This document shows, piece after piece, positions 8,303 to 13,839 of a stretch of 15,262 nt of DNA. This stretch comes from Pseudomonadota bacterium (GTDB taxonomy: Bacteria > Pseudomonadota > Alphaproteobacteria > Rhodospirillales > Casp-alpha2), in assembly GCA_022563215.1 (NCBI GenBank), contig JADFNT010000011.1:1-15262 (forward strand), read 5' to 3'. Position numbers and translations under genes: made by a program. The notes under the pieces are model-generated. The model was not told where the DNA came from, ran no database searches, and worked only from the letters and a program-made list of their open reading frames with translations. The first letter of the stretch is position 1. Each line of letters begins with the position of its first letter.

Positions 8303-8905
8303 CTAAGCGATATCGAGAAATCCACTGATTCCGGCGAAACCCCGGGTGCCTGAGTCCTTCAGACGGCGCCGGTTTACGGGGCTTACGCCGCCCAAGGCAT
8401 AGACCGGGATCGGGCTTTGCCGGCACCAGGCGGAAAACCGCAAAGTCCCGAGCGTCCGTGTGTCCGGATGCGATGCGGTCGGAAACACCGGCGCCAGCAA
8501 GACCGCATCCGCCCCCGCCCGCTTGGCCCGGTAGAGCGCCCCCGGTGAATGGGCCGCCGCCGTCACCAGCCAATCCGGTCGCCGCCATAATCGCCATACC
8601 CCTGGCCCCCGGGCGGCCAGGGCCTCCGGCAGGTGCAGGCCGTCGGCCCCGACCTTGAGGGCAAGCCGGGCGTCGGCGGCGATCAGGACCTTAACGCCGT
8701 GCTTTCGCGCCGCCGCCGTCAGCCGGATCGCCAATTTCTCCCGGTCCGGCGCTCCGTAATGGCGGAAGATGACGGCGCTGTTGGCAGGCAGGGCGCCGAT
8801 GACCGGAACCGGGTCCGCCAATCGCTTTTCATCGGTCATCAATATTATGTCGGGTAGACCGTCCGGAGGTAAATTGAGCCTGTTCATCCAGTCTGTTACC
8901 CTCAT
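8303..8905 (-). CDS. ThiE/TenI-like thiamine phosphate synthase family protein
   Basis: This 200-residue protein has the TIM-barrel landmarks of the thiamine phosphate synthase/TenI family: ILMTDEKR (20-27), DGLHLP (88-93), a GAD-LAPVFPTASHP block (131-147), PVYALGGV (167-174) and GFAGISGF (189-196). Canonical ThiE couples a hydroxymethylpyrimidine pyrophosphate to a thiazole phosphate. Here the usual QLR-K segment is replaced by VIFRHYGAPDR (45-55), and the Asn-Asp of the IINDR motif is Ala-Ala (IAADAR, 75-80), so canonical synthase activity is uncertain. A TenI-like or other role is possible, and no thi genes lie nearby. The start at 8905 is supported by GAGG nine bases before the ATG. yggS is divergent, separated by about 53 bases. 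Confidence 0.82.
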   Translation of the reverse strand: MRVTDWMNRLNLPPDGLPDIILMTDEKRLADPVPVIGALPANSAVIFRHYGAPDREKLAIRLTAAARKHGVKVLIAADARLALKVGADGLHLPEALAARGPGVWRLWRRPDWLVTAAAHSPGALYRAKRAGADAVLLAPVFPTASHPDTRTLGTLRFSAWCRQSPIPVYALGGVSPVNRRRLKDSGTRGFAGISGFLDIA

Positions 8906-8958
8906 CGACCGCCGCCTCGATGGCGTCGGCGCCTGTTTTCAACCACGCGGCCGCTGAA

Positions 8959-9660
8959 ATGACCCAGGAAACCGATATCCGAAAAAACCTTTCGGCCATC
9001 GGAGCCCGCATGGCCGGGGCCGCCGAGGCCGCTGGCCGCGCCCCGGATTCGGTCACCCTGGTGGCGATTTCCAAGGCCCATCCGGCATCGGCGGCCCACC
9101 AAGCGCTGATCGCCGGCCACCGGGTGTTTGGTGAAAACAGGGTCCAGGAGGCCGAACAAAAATGGCCGGCCCTGAAAGACGAATTTCCCAATGCCGTGTT
9201 GCATCTTGTCGGCGCCTTGCAGCGAAATAAGGTGCATCGTGCCGTTGCCCTCTGCGATGTCATTCAAACCATCGACCGCCCGAAGCTTGCCCGCGCGCTC
9301 GCCGATGAAATAAGCAAAAGCGGGCGGGAGCCTCAATGTTTCATTCAGATCAATACCGGCGAGGAACCCCAAAAAGGCGGCATCCTGCCCGAAGCCGCCG
9401 ATTCCTTCATCGCCGAATGCCAGGACATTCTCGGTCCGGCGCTCCGGGGCCTGATGTGCATCCCGCCCCTTGACGATGAACCCTCGCTTCATTTCGCGTT
9501 GTTGGGGGAAATCGCCGCCCGCAACGGCTTGCAGGAATTGAGCATGGGCATGAGCGGAGACTTCGAGACGGCGATCCGCCTCGGCGCAACCCATGTCCGG
9601 GTCGGCACCGGCGTTTTCGGGGAAAGGCCGCCGTTCATGGCGAAGGCGGCCGAAGGGTGA
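8959..9660 (+). CDS. yggS: YggS-family pyridoxal phosphate-binding protein (PLP homeostasis)
   Basis: Members of this family (YggS/PROSC) bind pyridoxal 5'-phosphate on a lysine and affect vitamin B6 and amino-acid homeostasis; no enzymatic reaction is established for the family. The 233-residue protein carries VAISKAHPA (35-43), whose lysine 39 is the expected PLP Schiff-base residue. Further family blocks are FGENRVQEAEQKWP (57-70), LHLVGALQRNKV (81-92), NTGEEPQKGG (132-141) and LSMGMSGDFETAIRLGATHV (194-213), the last being the phosphate-binding part. The start at 8959 was chosen because the in-frame ATG at 8920 adds 13 residues and would run through the ribosome-binding region of the divergent gene; neither start has a good Shine-Dalgarno. 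The 3' end overlaps the convergent L,D-transpeptidase gene by 26 bases. Confidence 0.93.
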   Translation: MTQETDIRKNLSAIGARMAGAAEAAGRAPDSVTLVAISKAHPASAAHQALIAGHRVFGENRVQEAEQKWPALKDEFPNAVLHLVGALQRNKVHRAVALCDVIQTIDRPKLARALADEISKSGREPQCFIQINTGEEPQKGGILPEAADSFIAECQDILGPALRGLMCIPPLDDEPSLHFALLGEIAARNGLQELSMGMSGDFETAIRLGATHVRVGTGVFGERPPFMAKAAEG

Positions 9661-10147
9661 TGGTGAGCCTTGCCGTTTCGTCGCATGGCTCCAGCAACGC
9701 CAACAGATTCTCAAGTCCGAGAGCGACGCACCCTTCCGTCGGCCGATAATCGGATTTGGCCACATGCAGGAATATGGCGCTGCCGAGGCCGGACCTGACC
9801 GGATCGTCGTTGTAACCGAGCTCGACGATGACGTCGTAAACGTGGTCCTGGCGCCAAAGGGTTTCGTGGCCGCCCGAAAAAGGAAGCGAGATCAGGCGGT
9901 TATAGGAATCCTCTCGAGGATCGTCGCACCAGCCGTCGTCGGGGCTGAGCGCCAGGACTTCGAGCCCCGTCTTCGGGGCCTGAAGCCGGTCCGCCCGGTA
10001 CATGACCCGGCGCAGCGGAAAACAACCCAGGGGGGTCACCCCGTCACCTTCTTTTTTATCGGCGCCGATGCCGCCGCGGCCAAGGGCGCAGCGCATCGCG
10101 TTTGCGTTCCAGGACAAGCGTCCGGGGGGCCAGACAAAGATCTCCAT
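9635..10147 (-). CDS. L,D-transpeptidase family (YkuD-type) protein
   Basis: L,D-transpeptidases of the YkuD fold make 3-3 peptidoglycan cross-links or attach proteins to peptidoglycan, using a cysteine nucleophile. The 170-residue product has GADKKEGDGVTPLG (28-41), DGWCDDPREDSYNRL (71-85), GYNDDPVRSGLGSAIFLHVA (111-130) and PTEGCVAL (136-143). The catalytic histidine and cysteine would be H128 and C140. This TEGC form, rather than SHGC, belongs to a subgroup seen in proteobacteria. No signal peptide or membrane helix is visible, as in other members of the subgroup, so how it reaches the periplasm is unclear. The start at 10147 is preferred over an ATG at 10198 because it begins at the family-like MEIFVWPPGRL; no good ribosome-binding site is present for either. 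Its substrate is not known. Confidence 0.85.
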   Translation of the reverse strand: MEIFVWPPGRLSWNANAMRCALGRGGIGADKKEGDGVTPLGCFPLRRVMYRADRLQAPKTGLEVLALSPDDGWCDDPREDSYNRLISLPFSGGHETLWRQDHVYDVIVELGYNDDPVRSGLGSAIFLHVAKSDYRPTEGCVALGLENLLALLEPCDETARLTITLRPPSP

Positions 10148-10154
10148 GGCGGCG

Positions 10155-10160
10155 ATTATA
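10155..10160 (-). promoter_or_regulatory. Candidate -10 element just upstream of the L,D-transpeptidase gene
   Basis: A TATAAT on the minus strand ends eight bases before the proposed ATG at 10147. A transcript begun from it would start at about the first base of the start codon, i.e. nearly leaderless. No matching -35 is seen, so this may be chance. Confidence 0.25.
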
Positions 10161-10204
10161 ACGGTTTTGGAAAAGAAGGACCGAAAGCCTGAGCACATAA
10201 AGTT

Positions 10205-10290
10205 TGAATGAAATCATTCGGACTTAATGGGCTCTGGTTGCGGCGGATGTCGCAACCCGCCGCGTAGCGGGCGGGAGCCCCCGTGGCACA
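10205..10290. other. Palindrome-rich, GC-rich intergenic segment
   Basis: The spacer between the L,D-transpeptidase gene and the unknown gene holds several short inverted repeats. GAATGA/TCATTC is at 10206-10219. GGTTGCG/CGCAACC at 10236-10257 overlaps the alternative pairing GCGGCGG/CCGCCGC at 10240-10263. A near-palindrome lies around GTA at 10257-10275. No coding frame of recognised family is seen. Such clusters are typical of dispersed intergenic elements, but a genome comparison would be needed to call it one. Confidence 0.45.
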
Positions 10291-10308
10291 TGAACGGGCG
10301 CCTGAACG

Positions 10309-10340
10309 CAGGATAGATCGCGTGAGCACGATCTATCCTG
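10309..10340. repeat. Perfect 12-bp inverted repeat downstream of the unknown gene
   Basis: CAGGATAGATCG (10309-10320) and CGATCTATCCTG (10329-10340) are perfect reverse complements separated by the 8-base loop CGTGAGCA. The hairpin begins eight bases past the stop of the unknown gene on the minus strand. No T-rich tract follows on either strand, so it is not a classical intrinsic terminator; it could stabilise the mRNA 3' end or be part of a dispersed palindromic element. Confidence 0.75.
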
Positions 10341-10347
10341 AAACGCT

Positions 10348-11436
10348 CTAACGTGTCATGTCGACGGCGACGGGACGCTCCTGGCCGGTAAGGTTGGCGC
10401 TGTTCTGGTATTTCCCGTAGGCCATCAACATGGTCTCGGAGAACCAACCGCCACCCGGCGCCACGGCCCCGGGGAGCGTATCCGGCGCGGCCTCGGTTTT
10501 CCTGGTTTCGTTGGCCGGCTGTCGCAGGCCATAGGCGGAAGCCGCGAACAAGACGGCGCTTTGCCGGGATTCGTGGATGGTGGTGGTGGCTTCGGCGGTT
10601 TTCTTGACGCCGCCCGCCTTCAGGTCCTGCCTCAGCGCCGCCAGGGCATTGATGCCGGCCACCGGGCCGTCGAGGGCGGCCGGGGCTGACTGGATGGGCG
10701 CATAGGGCGAAACGCCCTGCCAACCGGGCGCCGGCGTGACGGCGGCGACGGTGGTGGTCTCCGGCGCTTTCGGCGCCAGGGCGCCGGTAGTAACCGGCTT
10801 GGGCGCGGCGGCCTTTTCCCAGGCGGGGAGGGCGCCTTCGATGCTTTCAGTTTCGCCTGCAGGCATAAACCGTTCCCCGCCGACGGCGGAATGGCGAAAA
10901 GCGACTTCCGACCTTGCCCAGGCGGTCACCGGGTCTAGTGCTCCGGGGGTTCCGGGGGGCAGGAATGCCGGTGACGTTTCAGGCTGGACAAAACCGGCCC
11001 GGGAACCGACGTCGGCGACGATCTTTTCCTTGGCCTGTTCGGTGCCTGGCGCGTCCGGTTCCTCGTTTTCGAAAAAGGCCATCACGTGTTCGCCCATATC
11101 CTTGCCGGTGGCGTCGTCGACCAGCACATTGGCGAGAGAAACGACCGTCCCAACGGGGCCAAGGAAAAGCGTGCCGCCGAGGACGCGTGATCCCGGATCG
11201 AGGGTGTCACCGGTCAATTCGCGGTACAGGGTTCCGATGATCGGAATGTGGTGAAGGGGATTGATGATGTCGAGGAAGTCGAGGAACGTAAACCCGTCTT
11301 CGCCGAAAAGTTTAAAACCGTCGTCGTCATCAGCGTCGCCGGCGTTGGGGGCTTCCTTTTCGGGAGCGGCGTTGGGCGCCACCGCCAGTTCGGTTGTCGT
11401 GCGCCACGGGGTGGCGCTTTCAATGATCGAATCCAT
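10348..11436 (-). CDS. Uncharacterised protein with a conserved hydrophobic glycine-rich domain
   Basis: I do not recognise a function. The 362-residue protein starts at the ATG at 11436; an in-frame upstream ATG at 11535 is rejected because it lies upstream of the sigma-54 promoter motif. Residues 1-48 are polar with an acidic run (34-39). Residues 49-122 form a conserved-looking, partly hydrophobic domain: FTFLDFLDIINPLHHIPIIG (49-68), YRELTGDTLDPGSRVLGGTL (71-90), a glycine-rich stretch FLGPVGTVVSLANVLV (91-106) and DDATGKDMGE (107-116). Then comes a long linker of about 200 residues rich in Ala, Pro and Thr, ending with the short motif GGGWFSETMLMAYGKYQ (328-344). No signal peptide is seen. 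I recall similar INPL-HIP-TLYR-TGD blocks in other alphaproteobacterial hypothetical proteins, which cannot be verified here. The glycine-rich segment might associate with membranes. The gene stands alone, with a hairpin after it and sigma-54 and IHF motifs before it. Confidence 0.8.
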   Translation of the reverse strand: MDSIIESATPWRTTTELAVAPNAAPEKEAPNAGDADDDDGFKLFGEDGFTFLDFLDIINPLHHIPIIGTLYRELTGDTLDPGSRVLGGTLFLGPVGTVVSLANVLVDDATGKDMGEHVMAFFENEEPDAPGTEQAKEKIVADVGSRAGFVQPETSPAFLPPGTPGALDPVTAWARSEVAFRHSAVGGERFMPAGETESIEGALPAWEKAAAPKPVTTGALAPKAPETTTVAAVTPAPGWQGVSPYAPIQSAPAALDGPVAGINALAALRQDLKAGGVKKTAEATTTIHESRQSAVLFAASAYGLRQPANETRKTEAAPDTLPGAVAPGGGWFSETMLMAYGKYQNSANLTGQERPVAVDMTR

Positions 11437-11469
11437 GATTTTTTCCCGTTCTTGTGTTTCCTTAGATAA

Positions 11470-11486
11470 CGCAAATGCCGTGCCAG
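11470..11486 (-). promoter_or_regulatory. Sigma-54 (RpoN) promoter for the unknown gene
   Basis: The minus strand reads CTGGCACGGCATTTGCG, matching the -24/-12 consensus TGGCACG-N4-TTGC without a mismatch; only the weakly conserved last base (G instead of A/T) differs. The GG and GC are separated by the required 10 bases. Initiation is expected near 11459, about 23 bases before the ATG at 11436, a sensible leader. No comparable match was seen elsewhere in the window. Confidence 0.75.
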
Positions 11487-11502
11487 AACGGTAATATCTA
11501 TA

Positions 11503-11515
11503 AATCAATAAGTTA
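11503..11515. promoter_or_regulatory. IHF binding-site consensus upstream of the sigma-54 promoter
   Basis: The plus strand reads AATCAATAAGTTA, a full match to the IHF consensus WATCAA-N4-TTR, inside an AT-rich stretch. It lies about 44 to 56 bases upstream of the predicted start site, where IHF commonly bends DNA to bring a distant activator to sigma-54 polymerase. An additional dyad GCCC-N6-GGGC at 11530-11543 could be an activator site, but its owner is unknown. Confidence 0.55.
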
Positions 11516-11595
11516 GAGGCGAATTTTAAGCCCAAAAACGGGCGTTCCCGGCAATAAATACCGCGGATTTCGGGCCCTGGAAGAGGCGAATGAAA

Positions 11596-11620
11596 GGGGC
11601 CAGGGGAGGCCGGGGTGGGG
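11596..11620 (+). other. G-quadruplex motif with four G4 tracts
   Basis: Four runs of four guanines occur at 11596-11599, 11603-11606, 11612-11615 and 11617-11620 with loops of 3, 5 and 1 bases. This is a strong quadruplex-forming pattern on the plus strand. It starts nine bases beyond the ribA stop and is on the template strand for ribA transcription, so the ribA RNA would carry the C-rich complement. It also lies upstream of the sigma-54 gene. Confidence 0.7.
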
Positions 11621-11628
11621 CCAGAGCG

Positions 11629-12795
11629 CTAGAACACGTGGCCGCCACGGGCGGCCTTGGTGCGGAGATAGGTTTCGTTGTGCTTGTTGGAGGGAAAGGC
11701 GTGCGGCACCCGTTCCTCGACGACGATGCCGCAATTGGCAAGGGCGGAAACCTTGCCCGGGTTGTTGGTCATCAACCGCACCCGGTCGAAGCCGAGCAAA
11801 TGCAGGATTCGGGCGGCCGGCAGGTAAACCCGCTCGTCAGCATCGAATCCCAGTTGCTCGTTGGCGTCCATGGTGTCGAACCCGCGGTCCTGAAGCTCGT
11901 ATGCCCGGAGCTTGTTGACCAGGCCTATACCACGGCCTTCCTGCGCCAGGTACAAAAGGACCCCGGTGCCGGCGGCGGTGATCTCCTTGACCGCGCCTTG
12001 AAGCTGATCGCCGCAGTCGCACCGGAGACTCCCCAACAGGTCGCCGGTAAAACATTCCGAATGCAACCGGGTCAAGACCGGCGCGTCCTTGTCGGGCTCG
12101 CCGATAACGATCGCCAGGTGTTCCAAACCGCCGTCCAGAGGCCTGAACGCGATGATCCTGGTCTCTTGCGCGCCGGGCAAGGGCACACGGGCGGAACTGA
12201 CGGCGCGAAGGGTCCGGGCCTGGGTGCCGTCGTATTGAAAGATGTCGCCGGCGTCGACCAACAGAAAATCATGACGCGCGGTCCAGGCCGCCAAATCATC
12301 CGCCGTGGGGTCGGCGATTTCCGCCGTCACCGCCGACGGCAACAGCCGGGCCAATTTCATCAAAGCCACGGCGGCGCTTTCGCAGTCATAGGTCGGCGTT
12401 TCCTTGACGGTGACTACCAAGGCCTTCTTGACCTCTTCGGGCAGGGAATTTTCGGCAAGCGGATCGGCGAGATTTTGGATCAGGTCCGCCGACAAACGGT
12501 CGCCGGCGGCCAGGGTAACCACCTTTCCCACTGTTTCGGCCAGCCCCAAAACCGCGGCCCGGCGGGCGGTAACGACCAAAACAGGCTGTTGGTGGCTGAC
12601 AACCCCGAGTTCCCGCAAGGCTTCGGGAGTGATCGCCTCGGCGGCCTGAACCAAGATCGCGCCGCCGCCGCCGCCTATGACAACGAAACGACCGCGCCTC
12701 AGTTCCGAAACCGCCCGGTCGACGGCAAGCAGGGAGACCGGCTCCCTGGAGGCGGGCATCGAAATCAGCTCGAAGGGATTTTCGCTCATCAACAT
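11629..12795 (-). CDS. ribA: GTP cyclohydrolase II RibA with degenerate RibB-like N-terminal domain
   Basis: RibA opens GTP to the pyrimidine precursor in the first step of riboflavin synthesis, releasing formate and pyrophosphate. The C-terminal half of this 388-residue protein has the zinc motif with cysteines 248, 259 and 261 (RLHSECFTGDLLGSLRCDCG), the catalytic block QEGRGIGL (285-292), LGFDADERVY (315-324) and LMTNNPGK (341-348). The first 200 residues resemble a DHBP synthase (RibB) fold, but where RibB has the acidic DDEDRENEGDL segment this protein has a glycine run, IGGGGGAILVQAAEAITPEA (40-59). The RibB activity is therefore probably lost and a separate ribB is expected elsewhere. 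This two-domain layout is known in alphaproteobacteria. An ATG at 12789 is an alternative start; neither start has a strong ribosome-binding site. The gene is divergent from the response regulator. Confidence 0.92.
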   Translation of the reverse strand: MLMSENPFELISMPASREPVSLLAVDRAVSELRRGRFVVIGGGGGAILVQAAEAITPEALRELGVVSHQQPVLVVTARRAAVLGLAETVGKVVTLAAGDRLSADLIQNLADPLAENSLPEEVKKALVVTVKETPTYDCESAAVALMKLARLLPSAVTAEIADPTADDLAAWTARHDFLLVDAGDIFQYDGTQARTLRAVSSARVPLPGAQETRIIAFRPLDGGLEHLAIVIGEPDKDAPVLTRLHSECFTGDLLGSLRCDCGDQLQGAVKEITAAGTGVLLYLAQEGRGIGLVNKLRAYELQDRGFDTMDANEQLGFDADERVYLPAARILHLLGFDRVRLMTNNPGKVSALANCGIVVEERVPHAFPSNKHNETYLRTKAARGGHVF

Positions 12796-12928
12796 ATAAT
12801 ATTTATGTTTTTTCCGCTCACGGGAAGTTTGCCACCGGTGAATACCCGGCGTTCATATACTGTCTTATGCTAATAAGAAGTATCTTTCTCATACGGGCAG
12901 GAAAAATAAAACAGTTGATGGGAAAACC
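12796..12928. promoter_or_regulatory. Divergent intergenic region between ribA and the response regulator
   Basis: This 133-base spacer must hold the promoters of both genes. It contains an AT-rich stretch next to ribA, the 8-base palindrome CACCGGTG (12833-12840) and a 6-bp inverted repeat TCTTAT-N4-ATAAGA (12863-12878) that could be an operator or a leader hairpin. TTGCCA followed 17 bases later by TTCATA is a poor promoter match. No FMN riboswitch was recognised. Confidence 0.4.
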
Positions 12929-13621
12929 ATGATCGCCGGCAAAAAAATCCTCATTGTTGATGACGACACGACCCTCCTTGAAATGCTGGGCGAGCAGTTG
13001 CAATTGCATGAGGAGTTTTCAACCATCGGTGCCAAGTCGGCTACCGAGGCCCTGGAACTGGCGAAAGAGGATTATTTCGACGTCATCCTCCTCGATGTCG
13101 GGCTGCCCGACATGGACGGCCGCGAAGTTTGCCGCCTGATGCGCCGCAACGGCGTGACGTCGCCGATTATCATGCTCACGGGCGCCGATACGGATGCCGA
13201 TACCATCCTCGGCCTCGATGCCGGGGCCAACGACTACATTACCAAGCCTTTCCGTCTGGGGGTCCTGCTGGCCCGGTTGCGGGCCCACATCCGCCAGCAC
13301 GAACGTAGCGACGACGCGGTCTTCGCCATCGGCCCCTATACCTTCCAGCCGGCGAACAAGCTGCTCATCGACAGCGACGACGAGAACAAGAAGGTGCGTC
13401 TGACGGACAAGGAAACGGCGATCCTCAAATACCTTTACCGGGCCGGTGACAAGGTCGTCAGCCGGGACACGCTTCTCGATGAGGTCTGGGGCTACAACGC
13501 CGGCGTCACCACCCATACCCTGGAAACGCACGTCTACCGCTTGCGCCAGAAGATCGAGGCCGAACCGTCCGAGGCCAAAATCCTGATTACCGAACCCGGT
13601 GGATACCGGCTGGTTCCGTGA
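12929..13621 (+). CDS. OmpR/PhoB-family DNA-binding response regulator (orphan)
   Basis: The 230-residue protein has an N-terminal receiver domain with the acidic pair D11/D12, the phospho-acceptor D56 (LLDVGLPD), T84 and K106 (TKPF). A C-terminal winged helix-turn-helix of the OmpR type (about 155-228) contains LTDKETAILKYLY and the recognition-helix region TTHTLETHVYRLRQKIE. It should act as a phosphorylation-controlled transcription factor. No histidine kinase gene is next to it in this window, so its partner is unknown. The ATG at 12929 is chosen because it gives the normal KILIVDDD opening; its ribosome-binding site (GGGAAAACC) is weak. It has no sigma-54-interacting AAA+ domain, so it is not the activator of the neighbouring sigma-54 promoter. 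Its 3' end is followed by a strong hairpin. Confidence 0.93.
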   Translation: MIAGKKILIVDDDTTLLEMLGEQLQLHEEFSTIGAKSATEALELAKEDYFDVILLDVGLPDMDGREVCRLMRRNGVTSPIIMLTGADTDADTILGLDAGANDYITKPFRLGVLLARLRAHIRQHERSDDAVFAIGPYTFQPANKLLIDSDDENKKVRLTDKETAILKYLYRAGDKVVSRDTLLDEVWGYNAGVTTHTLETHVYRLRQKIEAEPSEAKILITEPGGYRLVP

Positions 13622-13636
13622 AATTCCGGAATAAGA

Positions 13637-13670
13637 AAAGCGCCCGGTAAGGGGGGCAACCGGGCGCTTT
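13637..13670. terminator. Strong 12-bp hairpin terminator, better oriented for the minus strand
   Basis: AAAGCGCCCGGT (13637-13648) and ACCGGGCGCTTT (13659-13670) are perfect complements with a 10-base loop. On the plus strand only three T's follow the GC stem, within the arm itself. On the minus strand the hairpin is followed by TTTTCTTATT, a proper U-rich tail. It can close the response-regulator gene, but its best reading is leftward. Confidence 0.8.
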
Positions 13671-13750
13671 AGGCCCCAATCTGGAGCCACAGGATGGCGG
13701 GGAACCATCCCTGGGGGGCCGGCCTCGGTTCGGGTGCGGCCGGCTCGTTA
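13637..13750 (-). ncRNA. Candidate small RNA between lolA and the response regulator
   Basis: On the minus strand this segment starts just after an AT-rich pocket containing TATTAT (13752-13757), a 5 of 6 match to a -10. It can form GCCGGCC/GGCCGGC (13718-13724 with 13738-13744) and GGATGG/CCATCC (13692-13697 with 13705-13710), and ends in the 12-bp hairpin with a U-rich tail. lolA already has its own terminator upstream at 13807-13839, so the second leftward terminator implies another transcript, about 110-120 bases long. No -35 is clear and no known RNA family was recognised; this is an inference. Confidence 0.4.
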
Positions 13751-13806
13751 AATAATATATAAGGTTGGCGCGGCGCCGAATCCAGCCCCCCTGTAGTCCC
13801 CCGGGT

Positions 13807-13839
13807 AAAAAACGAGGTCCGCCAGGGGTTATTGGACCT
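13807..13839 (-). terminator. lolA intrinsic terminator overlapping the stop codon
   Basis: On the minus strand AGGTCC pairs with GGACCT across a 13-base loop, followed two bases later by six T's. The upstream arm lies in the last codons of lolA and the loop contains its stop TAA. The stem is short (6 bp), but the hairpin-plus-T6 layout fits an intrinsic terminator. Confidence 0.65.

Noticed and set aside
8902..9765. 287-codon open frame antisense to yggS
   Set aside because: Low-complexity shadow frame without family motifs; the sense strand encodes a clear PLP-binding protein.
11437..11535. Longer start for the unknown gene
   Set aside because: The extension would read through the sigma-54 promoter and IHF motifs, and the transcript start is predicted downstream of it.
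10826..12446. KOPS-like GGGNAGGG octamers as a guide to replication direction
   Set aside because: Only a few occurrences on both strands, too few to infer polarity, and the motif used by this FtsK is unknown.
11590..12873. 427-codon open frame antisense to ribA
   Set aside because: It is a mirror of a GC-rich gene. The protein is rich in Gly, Gln, Arg and His with no recognisable domain, while the other strand gives a clear RibA with all its motifs.
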